Assembly: GCA_021442155.1 (NCBI GenBank)
Contig: CM038221.1
Span: 42,107,648-42,171,647, forward strand
Direction: 5' to 3'
Source of the DNA: Cymbidium sinense
Taxonomy: Eukaryota; Streptophyta; Magnoliopsida; Asparagales; Orchidaceae
Length of the DNA: 64,000 nucleotides
Shown here: one piece after another, positions 21,131-33,260 of the stretch
Layout: every line of letters begins with the position of its first letter
How positions within the stretch are numbered: position 1 is the first letter of the stretch
Translations under genes and position numbers: made by a program
Notes under the pieces: model-generated
What the model saw: the letters and a program-made list of their open reading frames with translations, nothing else
Told to the model about the DNA's origin: nothing
Database searches by the model: none

Positions 21131-23468
21131 CATGAGTAGTACTTATAGATAAATTTAAAGCTTGATTTGCATAATAATAAGAGATGATATTACAACAAAC
21201 TCCCGACTCTCCTCCCATACGGGCCAGAGAGATTGACCATGCCAAAGCATAGAAAGAATGTCATGAGACACCGAAATTTTGATAGCAAGATTTCCATTAA
21301 CAAGATATCGAATAATAAACCAAATATGAAGAAACCCATAGAAGAAATAAGATGATAAAGCCACACATCTTTACTTATTAGATTTTCAGCTCAAATAAAA
21401 GAAATTTTCAGAAACATCACATCTTTAAATAGCAAACTAATTGATTTCTCCTTAGATAAAATAAATTTCAAAAGCATTGCATCATTCCAAATAAAAAAAG
21501 AATTTCAGCATGTATCATAGCCAAGCTAATTAAAGCCAATCAAACATGTAACCCAGAGAACAACAAGAAGATGACATTTAGGCTACATCTTAACTTATCA
21601 TATCATTTACCATAACTCCCTCTCTTTGATTTGATTTCATGTGCAAGAGACAAAAGAATGAAACCCATAGAAAAGCAAGCAAGATAGCACCATTTTCGTG
21701 ATTTCATTCTACCCATATGCAAGGACAAAACAAATGTAATCTATAGGGAGCAAAGATAATATCTAGGCTATACATCTTTACTTTTAGATTTTCATACTTC
21801 TATCTCAAGTAAAAGAAAAATTTAAGAAAGCTCATGAAATAATTTGGTTCCCCTTTGATAAAATGATTTCAAAGATGCTTTATACTTTAGACAAGCAAAT
21901 CAATGGATTTTCCCTTTAGGTAAAACAATTTTCAAAAACATTATTTCATCCAAACAACAGAGATCAAAATGTAAAGACAGAAAGCTTGCTAATAGTTTAG
22001 ATTTTGAACCAATCAACACCCCAAAGCCCTTTCCAAGCTTCTAATTTTTCAATATTTATAAAAAATTTTGGCAATCGTTAAAACCTTTAAGAAGCTATAA
22101 ACTGATTTCATTTCCATAAGAAAGAAATAAAATTTCAGCAAACATCACTTCCTCTATATGATAAAGCATAGGCTAAGATAAAGAACACTTGCATCTAGCT
22201 TAGGCATTCCACCTTTAAAAGGCTATGGAAACTTCAAATTTCACCCAAGAAAGAAATAAAATTCAGCAAGCATCACCTTCGATTCAATTTCCTGTAAAAT
22301 CATTTCAGCCAACACATACCATTACAAAGAATCAATTCATTTTCCTTCTAAAAAAAAAAAACGATTTCAACACATACCCATTACAAGAATCAATTCATTT
22401 TCCTTAGGTAAAAAAAATTTCAGCAATTTCCCCATGTCCAGAAATTTTTCAGCAAATAACCTTACAAAAAGCCATGAATAATAGTAATAAAATGAGATTT
22501 GGGCCATACATCATCCCATATCTCTAGAGAAACTTTCAACACAATCCCAAGCAAGATATAGCATTTTAAACAAAACCCTAACTTCCAGAAACTCAAATGC
22601 ATGAATAAGCGAGTTGAGAGAAACTGAGGTGTTGATTTGCAAAAAGAAGAGAGAAAGGAGGACTTTTCAGCTAGGGTTTCAGAACTCAAGGAGGAATCAG
22701 AAGGAAGCCATGAGAGACAGAATCATGTCGCGAAAGGCAGGAAAGTGACTCCGGGGTGAGTCAAGACCGAGGAGGAGTTTATGGAGAGAGGGAGATCGAG
22801 AGGAGAGGAATACCGTAGAAAACGAACAGAGAGAGCTGAGGACCAAGAGAATGAGAGTCAAAAGGGATAGCAAGATTGTGATAGCGATTTCCTTTTTCGG
22901 CCGATTGGTTGCCTAAACGTCCAAAGATAGGCTTTAAGGGCAAATGAGGGTTGGGTGGGCTTGGGATTACTTAGGCTAATTAGCTAGTAATTAAGATAAT
23001 TAGCCCTTAATCATATAAATTTTATGAATCATCCCAATAATAAACCCCAACAATATGGTGTCAATTTAGGTATTTCATAACGCAACGACGCATCGATTGC
23101 GATCGCCGTTGAGCAAAGGGGCCGAGTGAAATTAGTCTAAATTGCGCGACGCTCAAATTGCTTCGACGCACACTTTGATTCGACGCTAAGGCGCCGCTTT
23201 GATAGTTTCGACGTTTCGACGACGCGATCAATTTCGAACGAGGTCGCCGACGCTTCATTTCGACGATAATTTCATTAAAAATTTAATTTTAATTATTTAA
23301 TTGGTCATTAATTGATTCGATATTTTCCAATTAATTAATTTTAATATTTTTGACGCATTATGAGGCGAATTTTCAAATCGAATCGAATTTAATTGATTTC
23401 GATCGTGATTAGGGGGCTTTAACCTCTACTTTATTTATTTAATTTCAAATGACATATATAGGTCAACA

Positions 23469-23485
23469 AATGCCCCCAATAAACA
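23469..23485 (-). other. Candidate polypurine tract
   Basis: The minus strand reads TTTATTGGGGGCATT immediately before the LTR start TGTTGACC. This is the position expected for plus-strand priming. The tract is short and mixed. Confidence 0.45.
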
Positions 23486-23754
23486 TGCATGGGCCGGCCG
23501 CACTGGTTGACCTTTATGGATCTCCAAGAGATTTGCTTGATGTCACAAGTTGTAATTTCAACAACTTTAATAATACGTGGCCTTTGATGGAAGTGAGCAT
23601 AACTCTCAAGTTGGGCAATCATTTGAATTTCATCGGTTCGACTGCAATAACTCGTTGAACCGATATTTGTTGTCATTAGTCCAATGCTTTGTGCTTGATG
23701 GACTAGATGAAGGAGATGCTTTGACTTGTCATCATCAACTTGTCAAGAGAATTT

Positions 23755-24120
23755 GGAATGTCTTCCCATTGGTTTTGTGCTTTGGACTTATTGAAGACTT
23801 TCTCCCGAGAGTTTGAAAATTGTATTTTCCTCGTCCCCGGCTTGCGGCCTTATGGACTGATGGAGTTGATGATTTGTTGGCAGATGATAATGTCTTCTGC
23901 GGCCGCCAACGATTTATTGAAGATTTCATCTCGAAATTTGAGATTTGTATTTTCCTCCTGTCCTGGCTCTGTGCCTTGGTGGACTTGATTGAGTCGGTGA
24001 GATGAGAATGTCTTCGGTGCTGCGATTTTGACTTACTAAAGACTTTCTCCTGAGAGTTTGAAAATTTGTATTTTCCTCTTGTCCTGCTTCATGCCTTGAC
24101 GAGATTTGATGGAAAAGTCC
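23755..24120 (+). repeat. Three ~120-base tandem units after the Ogre integrase
   Basis: GACTTTCTCCCGAGAGTTTG plus TTGTATTTTCCTC recurs near 23797, 23921 (eroded) and 24041, each preceded by AATGTCTTC. This is untranslated sequence between integrase and the 3' LTR in element orientation. The rest of 23486-25139 has no recognised coding content. Confidence 0.75.
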
Positions 24121-25139
24121 TAAATTATCTTAGAGATTTGTCACAATAAATTACCTTCCCCTAGCTTTTGCTTTGTAGCTTGAAGGATACATACCACCCA
24201 CCTCTGAGCTTGTGTTGATCAATGGCAAAGAGTCATCGCCTTGCTTTGCACATGTAATGGACATCTTGATGACAAAAAAAACTCCCTTAGTTCGATTTAT
24301 TTTATAACATTGGGATAGCTTCTTCGCCCCTTTGCTTGATTGGACTTAGAAGAATTTCCTTCTGCCTTTTCGCTTTGATAGACATCAAGGAGTTGAGATT
24401 TTACATTTGTATTTGATTCCAACTCGGCCATCTTGAGTGATTTTTTGTTGTAGAATTTTGAGAAATGACTTACCACCATAGGGATAATCTCTCGTCACTT
24501 GAACTCACCAAGTTGAGAGATTTGGGATTTGGATGCTCTTTTGAACTTGAAAAAGGAGGATCCCTTACTACGCCTTTAGGTTGAAGCAGTGATCTATCGG
24601 CCGACCAATGTATTTTGGTATATCAGTCCGACCTTATACACCCACTGAATCGTGGATTGAGCAATCGGATTTTATCCTCTGCTAACGAGATGGGGATCTC
24701 TTACTACTTTGTGATGTTAAGTGCAGACTGTCAACACTCGCCATACGTGTTGAGTCTGACCTTATACACCAACTCGAGCCTTTAGATTTGAAGTGGGATG
24801 ATAAATATATATCCAACTTGGTTTGTTGAAGTCAGGAACTTGAAAATTTTCTTCTTGGTTAGACTTTTAAATTTAAGCATTTGAACATATAATTTTGAGT
24901 ATGCATGTAGGGATCTCGACTCAGACGCATGTCAACCCAAAGAGAAAGAAAGGCCCCTCCCCAACGCCGACATTACTATAAAACTTAAAAAATGCCCCGC
25001 CTAATGGGGATTTTATTTTATTTTGGAAATGCATTCTTACAAGAGAATTTCCAATGAAAATTTTCATAAGTGTTTGGCAATAAAGATTTTCAAATGCAGT
25101 GATTTGTCCAATCACACTTTCGTAATATTTTTTAATACC

Positions 25140-26130
25140 GACCGCCGATTGATTGATTTTTCACCTTCAAGTCAACGTGACAGTCGATATACCTTTTCAA
25201 TAACAAAATGTCCTTCCCAATTAGGTTCAAATTTATCACACTGATGAGGGATGATTGGTCTTCGACTGTGACCACCCTTCCTAAAAAAGCTCGGGGCGCA
25301 TATGATCGAATGCTCGACATCCTCGCCGAGACTTCTAGATTTTCAGCTTGGAGCTAACCTCGCCAAGCGATCAAGCTCTTCCATTCACCAGCATTCTCAT
25401 CTTGGGTAAGATTTTGTTGAATGGCTACCTGAGAAGGTAGTTCAACTGAGTGGCAAACTTCTTCACCCCCAAACACTAAGCAGACTTTTGTAGTCAGAGG
25501 ACGCATAAGCCCATAACGCTTCCACAAGTTTGGTATGCCACCCTTTATTTCTTGTGAGAATTTTTTCTAAGCAATTTGATTGTTTTATTAAATGCCTCCA
25601 AGCCATTTGCTCTGATTATAATATCGCCAATCAATCTTATGCCGACAAAGAAACTTAAAAATTTTAGCTTGAAGATGTTATCCGAAATGATTCGGTACAC
25701 CAAATCTATAGACAATATTGTGGTGAAGTTAGTCATTGCTCAAAGAACTTTTGAATGAAGCACCACTTGAGAAATAATCGGTCGCTAAGATGAAGCTGGA
25801 CCACCGATGATGGATCAATCGTCCAATTACATCCTCCCCCCCAAAGATTCAAACCAAGAAGATGCTATCGCGTTGGATCAAACGGATTTGGGAGGTCGAA
25901 GGAATTATGTTACCATGGACTGCATTCATGGCATCTCTCGGCATGATTGACAATCTTTTACCATGGGACTACAATAGTATCCAATTCTTTTAATTTTGAA
26001 AGCCATTTTAGACCTCGACAGGTGTGCACCACAAAGTCCTGATGGATTTCAACAATTACTTTTGCTTCTTCTATTCCCAAACATCGCAGCACATCCGCTC
26101 AAGGATCTACGATACGTAGTATTGCCAACA
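25140..26130 (-). pseudogene. Integrase of the Ogre-like element
   Basis: DDE recombinase that inserts the cDNA. The zinc-binding part at about 25860-26040 reads GLCGAHLSRSKMAFKIKRIG, YYCSPMVKDCQSCRERCHEC (His/Cys finger; family GICGAHQSGPKLAxQIKRxG). The core at 25545-25740 gives TILSIDLVYRIISDN, with IRANGLEAFNKTIKLLRK, the region of the second Asp and the catalytic Glu (AAANGxAEAFNKT). The end at about 25380-25530 gives LVFGGEEVCHSVELPSQVAI, corresponding to VYGxEAVLPVEIxxPS. Interrupted by stops and shifts. Confidence 0.8.
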
Positions 26131-26439
26131 TAAGCATATATAAGCCTTTTCTCAAGCAATATCGACTTATTACAATTTGCCTTCCTTGAAGTACGACGCT
26201 CCGCCTTCCTTCTCTATAAGAATTTCATCATGGTTTTGGCCTCGTTGGAGGCTTTTCTTCTGAATGGTCTTGTCATGACTTTGGAAGTAATTTGTAAGTG
26301 AGTGTAAGGAGCAACATGAGTCGCACTTGTTGATTTATGTTGATGACCCCTCTTCAAATGGGATTTTAAACTTATCGTTCTGGACTCGACGTGCAAACAC
26401 CACAGTACGTCATCCATACTGCCATTTCTTTATTAACTT

Positions 26440-26760
26440 TAGCTAAGCTGCTTTGCTATTCCTACTGAGACTCGAGTCATAATGATATTCGAATTTGCTT
26501 CATAAGTTCGAGAACTCGCTTGAGCCAATTCAAGTTTTATCGATTAATGACGAGTTGAGAATCGCCATAAATTTGCAAATTGACTCCATGGAAATGGCTT
26601 TCTAAACCCGCCACCAACGCTTCATATTCTCTTGTTGGTTCGTTGAGTTAATTTATAAGAATGTCTCATTATGCCACCTTCAAGATCATACCGCCTTGGA
26701 GATTTGAGGTCGAGTATTTAATGGATAAGCTCCATCAAAATACAATTCCCACATACATTT
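26440..26760 (-). pseudogene. RNase H domain of the Ogre-like pol
   Basis: The minus strand at 26530-26700 reads NKREYEALVAGLESHFHGVN, then LQIYGDSQLVIN, matching NNxAEYEALxxGL and GDSQLVINQ of Tat-type RNase H. The acidic residues of EYEAL and GDSQ are kept. It lies between RT and integrase as expected. One stop follows LVINR. Confidence 0.75.
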
Positions 26761-27079
26761 GTTGTCTTTTCTTTTCATATATGTGCATGATTTGCTCATC
26801 GTGAAGATCATCGTTAAGCAAATGAGCCAGATGGGATGAGCGCAAGAAAATCGCTAATTTGCCCCTTCACCGCTCGGGGAACATATGTAATATCAAATCA
26901 GTAATAAGACCATCGCTCGACAACGCTTGGTCTCATCAAGAACTTCAACGGATCGATCCTGAGATAAGGGTTAATTTTACGAGACAAGCATGTAATGTGA
27001 ACTTTGGGCAAAGAAAAAATTAACGCCAAACAATGCTTCTCAATTGAGAATAACGCTCATTCCTATTAGTCTTCACTAA

Positions 27080-28010
27080 TATAATACGTAGCCTTTCCTT
27101 CCTTATGTTACCAGATTCCTCCAAAGGCCGCATGAGGCTTTCCCTGATCGCAAGAATCAGGGGTTCAGATATTTTCGATAGTCAAGGCCTCGACATTCTT
27201 CGCCCCACTTGAAAGGAGTATCTTTCTTCATTAATTTTGCAAAGGGTCGACATCTCACAGATTTGATATAAATCTTCTAATGAATGCTAGATGTCCTCAG
27301 ATGGTTGGACAAGACTCGAGGAGGCATTTCGACAATCGCTTTGATTTTGTTGGGATCGATTTCAATCCCTCCACTACGACAACATATCCAAGGAACTTTC
27401 CAAGAAACTCCAAAGGACAAGAGGATTCATCTTGAGATCATATTCGATTCTTTCAAAGACATCCTTAAATCATCGAGATGATCTTTATCTATACTCGACA
27501 ACGAGGTCATCAACATAAGACTCTACTTTTGATGAATCAACTCAAAGATTCGTGTGCTTTGGTATGTAGCTCAGGCATTCTTCAAGCGAAGGGCATGGCG
27601 TAGTATATACAATATTGGTGTCACGAATGAGGTATGCTTCTCATCTTGGAGCCATCTTGATTTGATTGTAACGATGATCCATAAATGAGAACATATCGTG
27701 GTTTGAAGTGTTATCCTTAATAGTTACGATCTGAGGCGGAAAAGTCATCCTTTGGACATGCTTTGTTTAAATCCACGAATTCGATCATCTGAATCGACCA
27801 TTCTTCTTTTCACGGGGACAATATTAGTATCCGGTCGGTATTTTTCTTCTCGAATAAAATAAAACTGATGAGAGCTTCTTGGTTTACGCAATTCGTTCTT
27901 TGACCTCGATCTCATTCGCTGAGGCTTGCTTGGTAGTGCGCATGCAATTTTGGTTGTGAACCTATATCGAGGGGATAAGCGGCATTTCATAGCAAGCGAT
28001 CCACGAATTC
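27080..28010 (-). pseudogene. Reverse transcriptase of the Ogre-like element with YVDD box
   Basis: RNA-dependent DNA polymerase. Reading the minus strand downward: a VPVKRRMVDSD / KKNGRF-like segment (about 27830), MFSFMDHRYNQIKMAP (about 27640-27700) matching MFSFMDGxxGYNQIKMAP, ECLSYIPKHTN, then KVESYVDDLVV at about 27500-27530 with the catalytic YVDD. Downstream, FKDVFERIEYDLKMNP and later KINEE-like thumb residues extend to ~27080. Single-base shifts separate these blocks, so no enzyme could be made from the sequence as read. Confidence 0.8.
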
Positions 28011-28919
28011 CTGAGCAAATTTTTAATTCTTCCACTTTATCTTGAGTAGCAGCGATGAGCGTTGGCGAGGATCCTCGGTTCCCAAATTAATTTCTTTAAG
28101 TTCATCCATAGTATGCCTCCCACCATCTTCAAGCTCTTGTGCTTGACTTCTTCATTATTGTGAGTAACATTAAGAATGACATTCATCTTCATCATCACTC
28201 TCTCTTATTCTGTTATAGCGTAACGGTATATTCTGTGGACCGTTGTCTTGGATGAAACCAAGGCCTTTGGTAGTGTGTTTATTTCTCTTTTACCAATGGT
28301 TTGAGAACCTTTTACCACATCATTTCAAAACTTAGTCCTTTTGCTTACTTTGGACCATGTTTTGCGCATTAGGTTTTGCATCTTTGGAGTAATATTTTGG
28401 TATCCTTGTGGGCATAGCTTCTTCTTCTTGAGATAGTTGCATTACCCGTCGGGATCTTCTTCTTGACACCTCGGTTTATAAAACAAGGCTTCGGCGTGTT
28501 TTCAGGGGAGGAGGTACATAGAAGGTCACCAGTTCTCGACTTTGTGAGTTTTCGAGGGGTGATTTCTTTAAAATGTTGGGGAGGAGCAGGGTGACGAGTG
28601 TAGTCTCTCTGTGATGGATCTATGATTGTTTTAAAGTAGGTGCATTGCACCTTCCTTCATCAAACTCATGTCGAGTCAAAATGTTCTTCTTGATTGAGCT
28701 TTACTCGAAGAGTCATGCGGACCTTTGGATTTAGAAGGAACATTCATCTTCTTCTTGATATCCTTTGCTAGATGAGGGGCGTGTTATTGATTTTGGACTT
28801 GTTCTTTATATCCCTAGGAATATTTGGAACAACCTCTTTTCCTTTATTCATTTTATCTTCTCCCTTCTTCTTAACTTATTATTTTATGGGTTTTGAAGTA
28901 GATGCAGTATTTGCTAGTT

Positions 28920-29420
28920 GTTTTGTTAGCTTTGATTCCTTGGAAGAAAGTAGCTGGCATCTTGATATATCTTCATTTCATGCATAAAGGTTGCATGTCA
29001 CCACTTTGGCATTCTTCTCCATCCTTTGTATATTTCATACATTGATGCAATGTAGATGGGACAATGCCATACTTATGAAGCCATGTCGAGGAAGAGCTCA
29101 CGAATGAAGTATCTGCATCGATCACATGAAATTTGGCTTACGTGTAGAGTCTCCAAATTTAAGAGGAGGACGAATGACCCGATAGTTTTAAATCCTCATT
29201 GAAACCTTGAACCATGACTTTATCTCGTCGGATGTTGTACATCTAGAGATAAGCCATCTAGAGTTCTCAGTTCATAAGATTCACGGAGGCAGGGATCAAT
29301 TAAGATCCATGATATTATAATTTCATCTTTTGTAACATCTGAGGAGATTGTGCTTTCTAGTCCCATTAGATCATCTTACGAAAATGTGGCGGTTGGAGGC
29401 TCTTGAACATGCAAGGTCTC
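28920..29420 (-). pseudogene. Protease/linker region of the Ogre-like pol, decayed
   Basis: Aspartic protease part of the polyprotein. The minus strand gives AKFHVIDADTSFVSSSSTWL (about 29080-29140), then HKYGIVPSTLHQCMKYTKDG, which corresponds to the FHVIDxxTxYxxLLGRPWxH and STLHQC motifs at the end of Tat-type proteases. The catalytic D-S/T-G could not be placed with confidence. The region is full of stops and frameshifts. Confidence 0.6.
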
Positions 29421-30699
29421 AGTTAGCAGCGTTGACAAAATATGCTTGAACTTTCCGGCTCTTTGAGAGCTTCAATTAAGGTGTTACGGAGATCTTGACA
29501 TTAGAAGTGCTTATACACTAAAACTGCGGAATTTTCTTAGATGGGATAGAATATTGTAGTCGATCCCTTTTGATGAAGCTTCTTATTTGAATCCTTAGGG
29601 ATAACTTTTTCATTGATTTCAATTTCTTTTCCTTTATCTATTCATTGGCTCTTTCCTCTGTTGGGATGGTAGCACTTCCAGCGTACTTGATACTTCATTT
29701 GCATCTCGAATCTTGAGATATTTCGGTCTGTCACGCATCAATGATAGCTAGAAGATTGAGAATCTTGCCCAATTTTACATTTTTATGTGTTGATATGGTG
29801 AGCTCGATTCATCTTCATTTAGCGAGTTCTCTGTATCAACTTCATGCATCATCAAGCAAGACTTCGGTAGGAAGTTCTTGACTTCTTCCCACGCTTTTGA
29901 TCGAAGATTTGTAATGAATTACTAGCGTGATAGGTCGTCGCGATTGTATATAATCTTCCATATTATTGATGATCCCGTGTTACGTTCGACCATCGATAGT
30001 AGTAGTAAATTTTGTCTTCTTCTTCTTCTTTATTTAATTTATTTTTTTTGTTTGGTAGGTTTCTTAGCCTTTGCGGTATTTGGCTGGCGTCTTTCATGAG
30101 ATGAACTAGCCTTCCCATAACTTAGGTTTTGTCTCGACTTAATGGGCTCAGTGGTGATTTCCGAATACACAGGCAGCCTTCCAATTCTTCATTTTCTGAT
30201 CTTTTTTAGAGGCTGACTTATCATCTTCATCATCGACCGGTTCTCTTTGCCTTTATCATTGCTTGATAGTCTTGGAGATGAGGTGATTACTGTGGATTCT
30301 TTCTTGGGCCGTCTCGTCAGATAATGTGAATTCTCCATTTTATATTTTGCTCGATCTTTGAATATGTAGCAATCTTTAAGGATGGCGAGCACCCGATGAT
30401 ATGAACAATAGTTAGGATTATCGCTTGTCCTCTTCTTGGTCTTTTACACTCGGTAGTTGGAGACTACTTTGAGTGCATGCATGTTTAATACATTTTTTCT
30501 TAAAGAATACTCTTTGTTCGACTTTTCTTTTAGGGTTGGGGTCATTGAGTCATTCTCCTTTTGTTTTCTTTGGTGCTTCGCCTTCAGCGACCTCGAGTCA
30601 TCATTACCTCAGTATGAGCTTGGGTTGTGGAGCGAATTGAGCTGTCTTGGTTTTTCTTGATAAACAGGTAGCCTTTCTTTGTCTACGTTATAGACTAAC

Positions 30700-31420
30700 G
30701 GCTTACCTGTATCCTTCTTGAATGAGGTGAAATGTGTTTCACCCTTCTTCGGATCCAGAGCTTTTTCTCTTTTAGATTTATCTTGGCTATTCGGGATAAA
30801 TTTAATTTCTCAAATTTAGCCACCTATCAGTAGCTCTTGAAATGTGGTAATTGAAGCCATGCAAAGATAAGGTTATCTTATCATCGATGTTGCCCATCGT
30901 GTTGGATTGCGTCTCTTCTTCTATTGTTTGTTACTCATATTCATTGCTGTGATATCGGTCTTGACTTCTGTTTCTTCCTCTTCTCAAGGCGAGATCAAAT
31001 TGTTGTCTTTTTTGATTGCTGAGCACTTTTAATGAACATATTTTCAAGTTACAAAAGTCTTGGCCGAGTCATTTGAACTCGACATACCATTCGAAAGTCG
31101 AAGTTAGGCTAATTGAATAATAATAATGCATCATTTTGTGTGTTACAGGGATGCTTTGAATTTAGATGTTGCTTAGGATTACCATTTCGTCGAATAGATT
31201 AAATTTTGGCATTGAATATCCCTTTGGGTATGAAATTTGATCATACCATGGGATATAGCGACCTTTGCTCACCAATTTTTACGCGGTATAATGCTTTGAT
31301 CTTCTCATTCAAGATAATATCAAGTTGAGAGAGTCGCGACTTGATATAGTTTGTATATTCGAGGGTTGTCGGTGACTCATTTATTTCAATCCTGCCGGCT
31401 CAATTTGGACCCTTGAAGCA
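30700..31420 (-). pseudogene. gag of the Ogre-like element, decayed
   Basis: Structural capsid/nucleocapsid polyprotein. The minus strand around 31330-31140 reads across small frame breaks as LNEKIKALYRVKI, then YPKGYSMPKFNLFDE and NPKQH-like words, matching the gag region conserved in Tat elements (YPxGYxxPKFxxFDG). Further down (about 30830-30870) a YGVHNTTFQELL-like block follows. Frame changes occur every 50-100 bases. The span 31421-33107 between this and the primer site shows no clear homology; in Ogre elements that position can hold an extra ORF, but none can be supported here. Confidence 0.6.
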
Positions 31421-33107
31421 TGTGAGATCAAATTTATTGGAGGATTGTCATGGCATTGTTAGAGGCTTGATGATTATTTGGGGGGGGCAGTGTTGGACTG
31501 CCTGATATTCTCTGCATTCTGCATCATTGTAATCATCGCATCATCATTTGCTCATTTCATATTCAAGCGGCGATTTCTTTATCTTTGGCTTTCATCAGAA
31601 TTTGTCTTTTCGCTTACCAAAGTGGTAGTATCGAAGGTGGGAGATTTTCTTCCCTTTCTTCTTCTTCTTCTTGTTGTTCCTCTCCTGAAGACTCAGAGGA
31701 TGCTTCCTCTATTTGAACATTTTGTTGTTCTTCAGGTTGAGAGGAGTCTTGTGTCTGGCCTTTATGTTGATATTGGCGTACAGGATGGCTCATACTTGTT
31801 GTACCATATACACTTGTGATCGTTGCATCCTCTTCTTCTTAGTCCTCTTGGATCAATTTGGTCGGCGTCTCCGATGGACTTGATTCCAAGTGTGGAATGA
31901 AATTTCTTCGATTAGAGCTTGATCGAAGTTAACCTCTCTTGATGGGATGAAGTTGATTGATGGCGGATCCACGGAATTCTCCAAGGTGTCTGTCGATATT
32001 TGGGGCCTCTTTTTAGGCTCCCATCGTTGATAGATTTGAGTTGGGGATCTCAGGAATTCACAGATGTCGCCGCTTTCTCTAAGCAATTTCTTTTTTTGAG
32101 GCTCCTATCTCTCCTCTGGGACCTTTCGTGGGGATTCTGGACACCTTGGTCCAAGTGTCACACCCGATGTTCACCGTGTGGGACATGGATTGGTTGGCGT
32201 CCACCATTTGAGTTCTGGGATGAGGTCTCCTTGGAGGCGGTCTCCTTGGAGGCGATCCCAGCATCATGATAGACGCGGTATCTTCTTTCATCAATCCTCT
32301 CTCGCAGCTTAGAGGAGCAGATGCACCTTGCAGATATAGTTTGGGTTTCCTGCGGAGGCTGGAACTGGCGTTGTGTCAGAAGAAGCTGGTGACCGGTAGA
32401 AATTCGTTTAACCCAAGGTTATCAAGCGATTATGGGTGGGAACACTGTTCTTGGTTCCATTGGTTGTTGCGGTATGAGCGATAAGTGTTGAAAGCATCAA
32501 CTTCTCTTTTTTTTGCTTCTTGCTTCCTAAGCTTCCGGATGAATCATGTCTCCCCGAAGGATGGTTTGTGGGTGGATTATTGTCGAGGGACAGAGGCCGT
32601 CCAGTATGACCCTCTGATTGGTGTCTCGAGGGTAGAGCCTCTGGATTGTTTCTTTTGAAGTGACCCTACGATGGTAGAGTCCAATCTCAATGAGCCTTTT
32701 GAGATTGATGCACATGGCGTCGGAGACGAGTTTACTTTAGCAAGTTGAGCTGTACTTGCTTCATTCAGAATAATTTGAATACCAGCGGATGGTAGCCCGG
32801 TGCAGCGTTGATGATGGCGTTGCGGATGTTGGCACCGCTTAGAAATGCTGATGGCATATGTTCTGTAATGTCATTACGGATTTAAAGATAAAATTAGCAA
32901 TTAAAATAACGCTATCACTTCCAAAATATATGATAAAAGACATACTAAGCAAATGCTAAATAAAATCTCAAATGACTTAAGACTGTAGAAAACTCTTAAA
33001 CTTTTAACTTATAACTTCTCATTTCATTTTCATTTCTTATTTCATTCTTCATTTTTTTTATACTCCACTGATTATAATTTAGATTTATTAGAAGATGGAA
33101 GAAATCT

Positions 33108-33124
33108 ATCCCAGTAGTGAAAAA
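33108..33124 (-). other. Candidate primer-binding site of the Ogre-like element
   Basis: Directly inside the 5' LTR the minus strand reads TTTTTCACTACTGGGAT. This resembles the TGGCGACTCCACTGGGGA type (tRNA-Arg class) usual for Tat/Ogre elements, but has several mismatches. Confidence 0.45.
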
Positions 33125-33230
33125 TCTGGGATCAAAATTAATGACCTCTTGGAAAACAAAGAAAGAGTTGTTTTAAGTGTGGTGATAATTTGAAGCGGAT
33201 GAATAGTAGATAAGACCTTACAGAGATTTC

Positions 33231-33260
33231 GTTCTCATTTGGTGAGAACTTTTTATATCT
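33231..33260 (-). promoter_or_regulatory. Putative LTR promoter, 5' LTR copy
   Basis: GTTCTCATTTGGTGAGAAC palindrome (33231-33249; + strand) followed by TTTTTATATC, matching 18877-18905. This copy would drive the element. Confidence 0.5.

Larger units (their letters stand above)
18764..23468 (-). repeat. 3' LTR of the Ogre-like element (4.7 kb)
   Basis: Outer end TGTGGGATCC at 18764 on the + strand; inner end GGTCAACA at 23461-23468. Matches 33125-38789 throughout but with many short insertions and deletions. Relative to the other LTR it lacks about 680 bases, between roughly 20790 and 20800. Short open frames inside it have no family resemblance. Confidence 0.85.

Noticed and set aside
22555..22575. 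AAACCCTAA-like telomere word
   Set aside because: Single occurrence (also in the sister LTR at 37905); not an array.
23061..23258. Arg/Ser-rich minus-strand frame of 65 codons
   Set aside because: Lies inside the 3' LTR; the matching part of the 5' LTR is not open, so no conserved protein.
31478..32484. Plus-strand open frames of 72-113 codons in the Ogre-like element
   Set aside because: Antisense to the element's coding direction and without similarity. They may only reflect low stop density in the degraded gag leader.
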